Program-made: the position numbers and the translations under genes
Assembly: GCA_019633425.1 (NCBI GenBank)
Contig: WSUB01000024.1
Location: forward strand, 62,001-126,000
DNA: 64,000 nucleotides
From: Tulasnella sp. 424
Lineage: Eukaryota; Basidiomycota; Agaricomycetes; Cantharellales; Tulasnellaceae
Reading direction: 5' to 3'
Shown here: one piece after another, positions 38,071 through 48,049 of the stretch
Layout: each line of letters starts with the position of its first letter
Numbering within the stretch: position 1 is the stretch's first letter
Notes under the pieces: model-generated
Database searches by the model: none
The model's input: only the letters and a program-made list of their open reading frames with translations
What the model was told of the DNA's origin: nothing

Positions 38071-39029
38071 ATATTTTTTCTATTATGCTTGCTAGCTCAG
38101 TGATCTTGGTGTAGCTGGGGATGGGGCATTCGATCCGAAATAAGCTGATGTAATCCTAAAGTTAGTCAGGTGAGAGACGACAGCAGGATCAAATCCGATA
38201 ATCCACCTAGTATATCTAATACAAAAATCGAACCTGTGGCGGAGGGAGCTGCATCGGAGGTGGTTCATAAGCAGCTAACCTGTCGCTTTGACGCGAGCCT
38301 ACCTCGCCGGATCGACAACGTCCTGGTTATTTTACCCTTTCCTTGAACAGCATGCAGTTACTCTCACCCAATCGAAGTACCGCTTTGACGCATGATGATT
38401 GGCCTCGTGGCAGAATATGATCCATAAGACGGGCTGGCTAGGGCGGACGCCGGTGGTTCGATTCACTCGTGGATTCATCGTGGAGTTAGATATGGGGTTT
38501 AGGAGTGCTGGCCTAGTGGGTCTTTATCATAAGTCATGAGTCGCAAAACCTCATCTCCCATGTTTATGCTCGTGCGAATCCGGCGCGGTGTGTATTTCGA
38601 TTGAGCATCTCCGACGAGAATGGCGGCTATTGAAGATGGTTGCCGGTGCCCCTCTCCATGAGCGGACAAATGATTTAAAAAAACTGTCGGGCCTTCTTAA
38701 TCTCTCGGCGTTAAGCGCGGGTGCATGAACTTGGAGACCACGAGCAAGGATCTCCGTAGGAGCGGCTGGCCTACGAAAGGGACCCGGGTTTGAGGCAAGC
38801 TTGTCCCCGCCGGTGGAAAGAAACCGCCGGTAGCACCTATGTAGATTTAAGAAGCATAGTATTGACACGGGTAGTGAGATTATCCCCGTCCTCCCTGTTC
38901 CAGGACGAGCGGATGCCTTCCCCAGGTGCATCGATGTGCGTTCCAGCTCGATCAAGGAACCCTCGTATACATAATTAAGCAGATATTTGCTGCTAGTCCT
39001 TCACACCACTCCAACCATCGTTCGAGCTG
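38071..39029. other. Intergenic, A/T-rich in part
   Basis: No supported gene. Around 38050-38100 the sequence is AT-rich (ATATCAATATTATGAATATT). No repeat or RNA gene recognised. Confidence 0.4.
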
Positions 39030-41395
39030 AGGGTCGGAGGGCCCGACCTGTTGGCTCCTATCACAGCGGAGGCGGCTCAACTCTTTTGAAACCGGAAAGC
39101 CTCATCCACAAATGTCAAGCTCGCCGAAGCTCGCCTAAATAATGCTAAATCGCATCTCGAAGTTTCGAAGTACTCTGCTCGCGAAGTTGTAGGCAATGTG
39201 TACCGCACGGGAGTGGTGGTGACCAAGAAGCCGGAACATGGGGAATAGGATGAGCTAGGCTAGTCTCACGGCTGACAACAGCATGACTGTCGTGAGAGTT
39301 GGCTCGGGGGATTGATTTCCCTGGCAGCTCATGCGGTTGGGCTTCTGGAACCGGTGAAAGGGGCGCGGCGACGTTGTGTCAGCGCACCGCTGAAAACGGC
39401 GACTTCCGTTTCGCCTTTTTTTGAGTCATCCCGACAGTTCGCCCAAAGCAACCGTGATCGGGGATTTCCTCGAGACGCGATCTGTCTCGCTGACATGATC
39501 AATTCCAACCTGGCCGCCGATGAAAGATTGTTACAGCCGCCCGTACACCGTCTCTCCTACGACGACCTTCACTTGATATTCTCCCTGTGTTGGGACCCGG
39601 GTGCTAACACCTTCCAAATCATAGCATCCCACGTCTGCCGTCGTTGGAGGTGGTTTGTGTTGGAGATGCCAGACTTTTGGAGTCAGGTTCACTTCCACCA
39701 ACAGGAGCCGCGGCTCCCGATGGAGAAGTACACTACCTGGATACAAAGATCCAAAGACATGCCGTTGAACATCTCGATCAAAGACAAGTCGTTCGCAAGG
39801 TCTTTCTCTCAGAACGTGGAGGCCATTATGGAGCTGATCGGTCCACACATGGAAAGATGGAGATCGCTGCAGGTTGAACAAGCGGCTTTAGAAGACATTC
39901 GCCTCCTTCTCGCCCACCTTAAAAACCACAGCTTACCGATGCTCGGGCGCCTGTGGCTTGAGGAGCGGTACAGAGGATTCCGTGACCTTGACGGACGTAA
40001 TCGAAGCCCAAAGTGGGAATCATCGGAGCTGTTCGCTTTCAAAACTCCCCGGCTCCAGAATCTTGAACTGGTGGGCATCGTTGCGGACTTCGATTCTCCT
40101 TTGCATCATAATCTCTATACGTTATACCTCGAGGACGAATACTTCTACCTGCTCGAACCCCAAGCGGCCAAGGATATCATCTACCGACTTCTTCAGCAAT
40201 CGCCCCGTCTAAAGCAGCTCCAGATCCACAAATGTCAATCCAACGCTATCATAGAGCATCAAAACCCGCCTCTCCATCCTCCCATCATTGGGGAGTCACT
40301 CAATCACTCGTCGCTCGTCGACCTCACTCTCAACCTCGCAAGAGGTGTGTGTGACACCATCATACCTTCCGTCAAGCTCCTTGCTTTCCGCTCATTCTAT
40401 TCGGGACGCAAGTCCGTGGTAACGATCTCCAGCTGGCACCTGCCATTGCTAGCCCAGACTTCAGCATTCCCTTCGCTCAGACGAATCGACCTGTCCGGCC
40501 ACCCAAACGACCCTCTATACAGCATCCACCTTCCCGCCGTGCTTGCCACTTTGGAATCGCTGGAGGAGCTAGGCATGGTGCAATTCGACATGACCCAGGT
40601 AGCCAACGCGCTCCCGACTTTGGGTTATTCATGCCCCCAACTGAGAGAAGTGACAATATATCAGTGTACGGGAGTCGATCTGGATCAAGTTCGCTCGTTG
40701 GTGGAAACACGGATTCGAGCGGACGGAATGTCCGAACTGCACAAGATCCGCATATTCGGTGGGATCGATGACGCTTTTCCGGAGCTGAAGGACAAAGCAA
40801 AATGGGTTAGGGAGCATGTAGAGCACTTCATTCTTCTCACGGAAGAGGATTGGAATGAGTACGTGTGGCATTTTGCTGTCCGTCCTATCGTATCAGTGAC
40901 GAGCTTCTCCTTATCTCCCAGCCAGTGGCTTTGACCAAACGACGGTGGGGTCGCGGGTTATGTACCAAGTATAAATATTCCCTCTTGCCCTTATGGACAT
41001 ACTCTACGCCGAAGAGGATCAGGGAGGCTGTTGCTATTTTTGCAATCGGGGATGCCTAAAATGATTGAGGGAACCAAGAGCTATGGCAGTTCGATGCGAT
41101 GTGGCGGCATCGAAGATTCGAGGCACAGCTCTTTCTCGGTATACAGTAAGGCCGCCTGTGGGTCAGTCACTGAAACGCAGGCCAATGAGCTGATGAATGG
41201 TGGTCCCCCCCCTCCCCTTCCGTGCTGGGGAGCCCTTGGCAATATCAACAGCCAATCCCCCGGGGACGCAATGATAGATCCAGACCACAATCAACCAAAT
41301 TTAATGATTACGACGACAAGCAATTTATTGGATATTTATAACCGAGGGGAGTTTGAATTTTTGGCGCCAGAGTTCGAGGAGATAGTACTAAATTA
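39030..41395 (+). repeat. F-box tandem array, unit 1
   Basis: First of three tandem units of about 2.4 kb. The unit shares with unit 3 an upstream block (GTGGTGACCAAGAAG near 39220), the F-box gene, and a downstream block ending GGCGCCAGAGTTCGAGGAG near 41380. Similarity extends through non-coding sequence on both sides, so the array arose by segmental tandem duplication, not retroposition. Boundaries are approximate. Confidence 0.75.
39495..40934 (+). CDS. F-box protein with LRR-like C-terminal region, copy 1
   Basis: Single exon, 479 aa from the ATG shared by all three copies (MINSN). The F-box is at about residues 15-60: HRLSYDDLHLIFSLCW, then ASHVCRRWRWFVLEMPDFWS, the layout usual in basidiomycete F-box proteins. 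The rest is an irregular leucine-rich region (QNLELVGI, LYTLYLEDEYFYLLEP, SLEELGMVQFDM, CPQLREVTIYQC), likely the substrate-binding horseshoe. The protein should bind Skp1 in an SCF ubiquitin ligase. Its C-terminus differs from copies 2 and 3: the codon that is TAG in copy 2 is TGG here, adding 22 residues (WHFAVRPIVSVTSFSLSPSQ and two more). The frame is open upstream to 39312, but the leader is not conserved in frame among copies, so I prefer the shared ATG. Confidence 0.85.
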   Translation: MINSNLAADERLLQPPVHRLSYDDLHLIFSLCWDPGANTFQIIASHVCRRWRWFVLEMPDFWSQVHFHQQEPRLPMEKYTTWIQRSKDMPLNISIKDKSFARSFSQNVEAIMELIGPHMERWRSLQVEQAALEDIRLLLAHLKNHSLPMLGRLWLEERYRGFRDLDGRNRSPKWESSELFAFKTPRLQNLELVGIVADFDSPLHHNLYTLYLEDEYFYLLEPQAAKDIIYRLLQQSPRLKQLQIHKCQSNAIIEHQNPPLHPPIIGESLNHSSLVDLTLNLARGVCDTIIPSVKLLAFRSFYSGRKSVVTISSWHLPLLAQTSAFPSLRRIDLSGHPNDPLYSIHLPAVLATLESLEELGMVQFDMTQVANALPTLGYSCPQLREVTIYQCTGVDLDQVRSLVETRIRADGMSELHKIRIFGGIDDAFPELKDKAKWVREHVEHFILLTEEDWNEYVWHFAVRPIVSVTSFSLSPSQWL

Positions 41396-43760
41396 GATTT
41401 CGAAGCTTAGCGGAGAGAGCCTGGTCGTGAGGCTGTGGGCAATGTGCACCGCCCAGAAAGGGTGGTGACCAAGAAGTTGGAACCTGGGTAAAGAACCAGC
41501 TAGTCCGGTCTCACATCTGACGAGGCCGTGAATGTCATGAGATTTGGCTCGGGGTGATTTTTCCTGGCTAGTGCTCATCCGGAACCAGTGAAATGAGAGC
41601 CCCGGTGCGGCGACGTCATGTAAACGCCCCACTGAGAACGGCGACTTCCGTTTCGGTTTGTATTCTCGAGTCACACACCAGAAGTTCACCCAAGCAACCC
41701 CCGGTCGCGGATCTACTTCCTCAAGACACGATCCGTCTCGCTGATATGATTAATTCCAACCTGGCCACCGATGAAGGATTATCTCAACTGCCCATACACC
41801 GCCTCTCCTATGACGACCTTCACTTAATATTCTCCCTGTGTTGGAACCCCAGCGATAACTCCTTCCAGATCATAGCATCCCATGTCTGTCGTCGTTGGAG
41901 GTGGTTTGTCTTGGATATGCCTGATCTTTGGAGTCAGATTCATTTCCACCTACTGGAGCTACGGCTCTCGATAGAGAAGTACGCTACCTGGATACAGAGA
42001 TCCAAAGACGTACCGTTGGACATCTCAATCAAAGGCGAGCCGGTCAAAACCTCTGGCGCTCAGAACGTCGAGGCCATTATGACGTTAATCGCTCCACACA
42101 TGGAACGATGGAGATCATTACAGGTCGAACAAGTGGTATCAGAAGACATTCGCCTCCTTCTCGCCTACCTTAAGAGCCACAACTTACCGCAGCTCAAGCA
42201 CCTGCGCCTCAAGGAGTGGGACAACGGACTCCGTGACCTTGGCGGACGGGCTCGAAGCCCAGAGTGGGAATCGCCGGGGCTCTTCGCCTTCCATACTCCC
42301 CAGCTCCAAAATCTTGAATTGGTGGGCATCGTTGCGGACTTCGATTCTCCTTTGTATCATAACCTCTATACATTATACCTCGAAGACGAACACTTCCACC
42401 CGCTTGAACCAGAAGCAGCCAAGGATATCATCCATCGACTTCTTCAGCAATCGCCTCATCTGAAACAGCTCCTCATCAAAGATCCTCGAGTCCGCGTGAC
42501 GACGGTGCAGCGAAATCCACCTCCTCGTTCTCCGATCATCGAGAAGCCACTCAAACACTCGTCTCTCGTCGACCTCACTCTCAACCTCCGAGAAGCTGTG
42601 CACGATGCCATCCTACCTTCCTTAAAGCTCCCTGCTCTCCGCTCGCTCTATTCGAGACGCAAGTCCGCGATCACGATCTCCAGTTGGCATTTACCCTTGC
42701 TGGCCCGGACTTCACCATTCCCTTCGCTCAAACGAATCGACTTGTCCGGCCTGCCAAACGATCTACAATACAATATCTACCTTCCCGCCGTGCTTGCCAC
42801 TTTGGAATCGTTGGAAGAGCTAGGGTTGGAGCAATTCGACATGAGCCAGGTTGCCAACGCGCTCCTGACTCTGGGTCGTTCATGCCCCCAACTGAGAGAA
42901 TTGATGATATATCAGTGTACGGGGGTCGATCTGGACCAAGTCCGCTCGTTGGTGGATACACGGATTCGAGCGGACGGAATATCCGAATTGCGCAAAATCC
43001 GCATATTCGGTGGGGTCGATGACGCTTTTCCGGGGCTGAAGGACAACGAAAAATGGATTAGGGCGCGAGTAGAGCACTTCGTTCTGTTCACGGAAGCTGA
43101 TTGGAACGAGTACGTATAGCACTTTGCTGTCCGTCCCATCACATCAATGTCGAGCCTCTCCTTATCTCACAGCCCGTAGCTTGGATCGAAATTGCAGACT
43201 GTGGCTGTTTTTGTCTTCGGAGAGACCTAAATCAATTGAGGGAATCAAGAGATATGACAGTTCGGTGCAATGCAGCCGCCGCGAGGATCACGAAGCACGA
43301 CTCTTGCTCAGCGTGTAGTAAGATTGCCGGTGGGCCGATAAGTAACATGTGGGTCCAATGATAAATGAGCTGACGAAATGAGGGGAGTTCGCTAGGGAGC
43401 CCGCAGCGAAGTCGACACTCAGGTCATACAGAGAGGGACCAGGTGATGGTGGCATCTCGGCCACCCTCGACCTTTTCAGTGTACAGTAAGACCGCCAGTA
43501 GGAGGGTGGCTGGAATGCGGGCCCTATGGTGCATGAGCTGATGAATGGTGCCCCTCCCCTTTCCGCCCTGAGGTGCCCTTGGCAATGTCAACAGCTAATC
43601 CCCCGGGGGCGCAATGATGGATCTAGACCACAATCGACCAACTTGGATGATAGAAATTTTATTGGAAATTTAGAACTGGCGAGGGTTTGAATTCTCGGCG
43701 CCAGAGTTCGAGGAGATAGTCCGGAGAGAGTCGGCGGCGCTAATATCGTTTGAGAAGCAA
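41396..43760 (+). repeat. F-box tandem array, unit 2
   Basis: Second unit. It begins directly after unit 1 and lacks the first few hundred bases of the upstream block. Downstream of the gene it carries two copies of a segment present once in units 1 and 3 (about 43312-43372 and 43487-43550, around GTAAGA..CGCC and GAGCTGA). It ends at GCCAGAGTTCGAGGAG near 43715. Confidence 0.7.
41746..43119 (+). CDS. F-box protein with LRR-like C-terminal region, copy 2
   Basis: Single exon, 457 aa. Co-linear with copy 1 over its whole length. F-box: HRLSYDDLHLIFSLCWNPSD, then ASHVCRRWRWFVLDMPDLWS. The C-terminal leucine-rich part is conserved (QNLELVGIVADFDSPLYHNL; SLEELGLEQFDMSQVANALL; CPQLRELMIYQCTGVDLDQV). 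It ends WNEYV followed by TAG, which is probably the ancestral stop since copy 3 keeps the same TAG just beyond its own earlier stop. Expected role: substrate adaptor of an SCF ubiquitin ligase. The frame is open upstream to 41593 (RRRHVNAPLRTATSV..); that leader is shared at nucleotide level but shifts frame in copy 3. Confidence 0.87.
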   Translation: MINSNLATDEGLSQLPIHRLSYDDLHLIFSLCWNPSDNSFQIIASHVCRRWRWFVLDMPDLWSQIHFHLLELRLSIEKYATWIQRSKDVPLDISIKGEPVKTSGAQNVEAIMTLIAPHMERWRSLQVEQVVSEDIRLLLAYLKSHNLPQLKHLRLKEWDNGLRDLGGRARSPEWESPGLFAFHTPQLQNLELVGIVADFDSPLYHNLYTLYLEDEHFHPLEPEAAKDIIHRLLQQSPHLKQLLIKDPRVRVTTVQRNPPPRSPIIEKPLKHSSLVDLTLNLREAVHDAILPSLKLPALRSLYSRRKSAITISSWHLPLLARTSPFPSLKRIDLSGLPNDLQYNIYLPAVLATLESLEELGLEQFDMSQVANALLTLGRSCPQLRELMIYQCTGVDLDQVRSLVDTRIRADGISELRKIRIFGGVDDAFPGLKDNEKWIRARVEHFVLFTEADWNEYV

Positions 43761-43899
43761 TCACCTTGGCAGCCAATCGAAGAGGACCGGTTGAATATTA
43801 GCTCAGACGTGAATGTTCTAGTTCGTTTAAAGATCCCTTTGTCGTCCGATCAAGTAGGCCTTTGATGCTAGCGATTCATGTCGCTGCGGCGATCATCGC

Positions 43900-46280
43900 C
43901 TGCGCGAAAGGTCGAAGAGCCCCGCTTGTCGGTTCCTATCGGCTCAACTCCGTTGAAAACCTTATACCCAAATGTGAAGCTCTCAGAAGCTCGGATCAAC
44001 AATAGTAAATCAGATTTCGAACCATAGACGAGAGGGCCTGGTCGCGAAGCTGTGGGCAATGTGTACCGCACAGAAAGGGTGGTGACCAAGAAGTCGGAAC
44101 ATGGGTGACAGAATGAGCTAGTCCGGTCTCACATCTGACGAGGCCATAAGCGTCGTGAGAGTTGGCTCGGGGTGACTTTTCCCTCGCCAGCGGCAGCCCA
44201 TCCGGAATCTGTGAGACGAGCACCCGGGTGCGGCGACGTCGTGTAAACGCACCGCTGAGAACGGCGACTTCCGTTTCGTTTGAATCTCGAGTCACATACC
44301 AGAAGTTTGCCCAAGCAACCGCCGTTCACGGCTCTACTTCCTCCAGACACGACCCGTCTCGCTGGTATGATTAACTCCAACCCGGCCGCCGATGAAGAAG
44401 TATCTCAACCACCCATCCATCGTCTCTCCTATGACGACCTTTACCTGATATTCTCTCTGTGTTGGAACCCGGACACTAACACCTTCCAAATCATAGCATC
44501 CCATGTCTGCCGCCGTTGGAGGTGGTTTGTATTGGAGATGCCCGACCTTTGGAGCCAGGTTCACTTCTGCCAACGGGAGCCCCACCTCTCGATGGAGAGG
44601 TATGCTACCTGGATCGAGAGATCCAAAGACGTATCGTTGGACATCTCGATCAGCAAAGAGCCGTTTGGAAAGCCTCTCGCTGAAAACGTGGAGACCATTA
44701 TGGGGCTGATTGGTCCACACATGGAAAGATGGAGATCATTGCAGGTCGAACGAGCGGCGCCAGAAGGCATTCGCTTCCTTCTCGCCCACCTTAAGGATCG
44801 CAGCTTACCAAAGCTCGAGTACCTGCGACTTCAGGAACAGTACAATGGATTCCGTGACGGACGTACTCGAAGCCCAGAGTGGGAATCGCCGGAGCTGTTT
44901 GCTTTCCAGGCTCCTCAGCTCCAAAAGCTTGAAATGATTGGCGCCGTGGCGGACTTCAAGTCTCCCTTGTATTCTAATCTCTATACGTTACACCTCGAAG
45001 ACGAATACTTCGACTTGCTTAAACCAGAAGTTGTCAAGGATATCATCCACCAACTGCTTCAGCGTTCGCCCCATCTGAAACGACTTCACATCGAGAATCC
45101 TCTATACCGCATCATGTACAAGGATTCAAACACGCCTTTCCATCCTCCCACAGGTGGCGCCGAGGAGCCACTCAGTCATTCGTCACTTGCCAACCTCACC
45201 CTCACTCTACGAGACGGTGTTTACGACGCCATCATACCTTCCGTAAAGCTCCCCGCTCTCCAGTCTTTCGATTCGGGACGCAACTCCACAGTCATGATCT
45301 ACAGCTGGCACCTACAATTCCTGGCCCGGAGTTCACCATTCCCTTCGCTCAAACGAATCGGCCTGGACGGGCATCCAAATAACCCTCAATACAACATTCA
45401 CCTTCCGGCCGTCCTTGCCAACTTGGAATCGCTGGAAGAGTTGAGGTTGGAACGATTCAACATGGCCCAGGTCGCCAACGCGCTCCCGAGTTTGGGTTAT
45501 TCATGTCCCCGGCTGAGGGAATTGGTCATATATCATTGTACGGGAGTGGATCTGAGCCAAGTTCGCTCGTTGGTGGATACACGAACTCGGGTGAACGGAA
45601 TGCCTCAGCTGGACCATTTCCATATAGACGGTGGCGTCGACTACGCTTTTCCGGAACTGGAAGCCATAGAAAAATGGCTTAGGGAGCGAGTAGGGCACTG
45701 GAGTCTGAACACGGATTAGTACGTGTAGCACTTTGTTGCTGCATCAATGAAAACCTTCTCCTTATCGCCTAGCCAGTAGCTTGGACCAAAACTGCCCGGG
45801 GGGTGAGGTTGCGAGTTGTGTACCAAACGAGGATAGATCTTCCACACCGTCCCTCACGAATACTTTACGAGTAACGCAGAAGAAGATTGCTGTTATTTTG
45901 GTATTCGGGGCCGTCCAAGTTAATCTGAGGGAACCAAGAGATTATGGCAATTCGATGCAATGCAGTCGCCACGAGGATGACGAAGCAGCGTCTCTTGCTC
46001 GGTGTGTAGTAAGATCGCCGGTGGGCCGGTCACTGACATGCGGGCCCAATGCTAAATGAGCTGATTAAAATGGGGGTAGTTCGCGATGGAGCCCGTGGCG
46101 AAGTCGACACACTCGGATCATGCAGAGAGGGACGAAGTGATCTCGGCCATCCTCAACCTAAACGAAAGGAACAAGTTGACAGGGAATTCTTTAATGAATA
46201 TCTCAAAATGACGGTAATTTGACTTCCTGAGTGCCAGAGGTCAAGGAGATAGTGCGGAGAGAGTTTGTGCGGCTCTAATG
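43900..46280 (+). repeat. F-box tandem array, unit 3
   Basis: Third unit, with the upstream block (from about 43905, CGGCTCAACTC..) matching unit 1 and the downstream block ending AGGTCAAGGAGATAGTGCGG near 46260. About 140 bp of sequence between units 2 and 3 (43760-43900) has no counterpart that I can see. Confidence 0.7.
44367..45719 (+). CDS. F-box protein with LRR-like C-terminal region, copy 3
   Basis: Single exon, 450 aa. F-box: HRLSYDDLYLIFSLCWNPDT, then ASHVCRRWRWFVLEMPDLWS. Compared with copies 1 and 2 it has small in-frame indels (for example RDGRTRS in place of RDLGGRARS, and a slightly longer PPTGGAEEPLSHSS loop) and a more divergent last third. It ends WSLNTD plus TAG. This stop arises from a 6-nt in-frame loss relative to copy 2 (GATTGGAACGAGTACG to GATTAGTACG). 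The older GTG TAG is still present two codons further on. The leucine-rich body remains open, which argues the gene is still under selection. Expected role: SCF substrate adaptor. Confidence 0.85.
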   Translation: MINSNPAADEEVSQPPIHRLSYDDLYLIFSLCWNPDTNTFQIIASHVCRRWRWFVLEMPDLWSQVHFCQREPHLSMERYATWIERSKDVSLDISISKEPFGKPLAENVETIMGLIGPHMERWRSLQVERAAPEGIRFLLAHLKDRSLPKLEYLRLQEQYNGFRDGRTRSPEWESPELFAFQAPQLQKLEMIGAVADFKSPLYSNLYTLHLEDEYFDLLKPEVVKDIIHQLLQRSPHLKRLHIENPLYRIMYKDSNTPFHPPTGGAEEPLSHSSLANLTLTLRDGVYDAIIPSVKLPALQSFDSGRNSTVMIYSWHLQFLARSSPFPSLKRIGLDGHPNNPQYNIHLPAVLANLESLEELRLERFNMAQVANALPSLGYSCPRLRELVIYHCTGVDLSQVRSLVDTRTRVNGMPQLDHFHIDGGVDYAFPELEAIEKWLRERVGHWSLNTD

Positions 46281-47470
46281 CTTGTTTTGAACGAAAATCA
46301 TTTTGACACCAAATAAATAAAAAGAGATACGAGATGGACGAGTACAAAGGGCTTATCCTTCTTAGCTCCAAGAACGTTCAACGGCGAGATAGGCAAATTA
46401 AAAAAGAAAAAAAAAGAGCCTTGACCAAAGGCCGGTCGATCGTCTCATTCTAACCAGAAAGGGAGCACCCGGGCTCTCACCTGATATCACCGCCTTGAAA
46501 AAACAATTGATATGAAATTCAGAAAGAGCGAGAATCACAAAGTTCGATGATTTCAACTCGGTGTTGAAGACCCGTCCCCAGAGGTCGAAATAAACGGAGG
46601 AAGATTGCCCGCTTCCAACTTGTTCCATGCCCGTGGCTCCCCCCCGCGCGGACTCTTGCAGGCCGTCGGTCGTCACTTAGTGAGGTCATCCATTGAGAGG
46701 TCCGACTTGGTCCGTGTACCGCGACGTATGGAGAGTGGATCCCCGTCTGACAGGAAACGGAGACGCACGGAGACGCGGGATGAAAAAGCCACAGCACCAC
46801 GTGACCCGAAAAGCCGCGCGAGAAGTCGATATGGTCGAATGAGTATGCGACAAGCCGTGATGCATGACAGAGGCAAAGAAGCCGACTCGCCCGATTCGGG
46901 GAGCAACCTCCGTAAGCTAATAAGCCGCCAGCCTGCGAAGAGAACATGGGTATAAGCCTTCCCGCCTATCCCCGTCGGTTCGGGTTTCCTTTTTTCTTCT
47001 GAGCTTCCCGTCCCGCCCGGTACTAACAAACCGCCGATACAGGGAAGCTTTAATCTTCGGAGCGGAGAGAGAGAGAAGCACTCGTAAACGCCAGACCAAG
47101 GCCCAGGACCGGGCTATACAGAGGGTCGGACCGGCATGCAAGGCCTGCCGTCTGGGTAGAACCGCGCAGGGCCGCACCAGTGACCAGACAGAGAAGAAGT
47201 AAAGGACTGATTCACACTGAGTCTAAAGAGCACATGTCGAGGTACTCCCGACCCAGAAACGGGTGGCGGTGTGGGCTTCTTTTCGTTTGAAGTCAGCGGC
47301 GGCCGCTGAGCTTTAGTGAGACGGCACGGCGTATACTAGTCCGCGAAGGACTTCGAATGTGGATCGGAGAACTCCGTGTTCATAATTACTGAATGACGAG
47401 ACTCCCCTCCGATTAGAGATAAACATGTGGCAGGAGAGTTTTGGAGTCTAGATGAGTTTGGTGATTGGCT

Positions 47471-48049
47471 TTAAGGTGCACGTTTGGGGCCGATAATCGT
47501 GGACTCGGCATTTCTTTTACTTTTACTTAACATTTCCTCTCTCAAAGTTCTGGCGTTCGTTTGGAGCCAAAGGTAGGTTGGAAACGAGGGAACCTCCGAA
47601 AAGCGTTCGACAGTGGTGACGACATAGAGTTTAGAAGCGGGTTCGAGATAACCACCCAACGAGAGAGCCCATGCAATCGTCGGATGTTCTTCGCTTGAAC
47701 TCCGAGCTCCTGTGCTGACTGAGATTGAGGCTGGCTTGGTGCAACAGGCCCCTGTATGCATTATCGCATCACTGAGGGAGCGAATGTGCGGGATGGAATG
47801 CCGTTTCTCTTTCTGTGAAGGGAAGCAATTGGGCTGGTGATGGGTGTGTGTGTATGCGCCGTGGCTCGCTCCCCTCACTTGCCCTCCAGTTACACATTCG
47901 ACCACATTCGGACAACAACGAAAAATCCTTGGTCCGGAGCCGAGAGAAATCGTTCCCCGATCAAACTTGCTGGTTCTCTCGCCATGCGCCTCCTCTTTCC
48001 TTTGCATCATTCCCGGCCTTGTGATGGGGTTGCCCGACCAGTAGGACAA
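47471..48049 (-). other. Unassigned open frame, possibly coding
   Basis: 192 codons without a stop on the minus strand. The second half has fairly protein-like composition (AWALSLGGYLEPASKLYVVT; EVPSFPTYLWLQTNARTLRE) and ends KSKRNAESTIIGPKRAP. No domain is recognised and I cannot find flanking exons, so it may be chance. Confidence 0.2.

Noticed and set aside
38430..38480. GGTGGTTCGATTC, another B-box-like string
   Set aside because: No cloverleaf can be drawn with the neighbouring bases.
39312..39494. N-terminal extension of F-box copy 1 upstream of MINSN
   Set aside because: The nucleotide sequence is shared among units, but indels shift the frame between copies, so it behaves as a 5' leader rather than coding sequence.
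46605..46955. 116-codon plus-strand frame rich in Arg and Ser
   Set aside because: No domain, no splice context, overlapping frames on both strands; composition typical of random GC-rich sequence.
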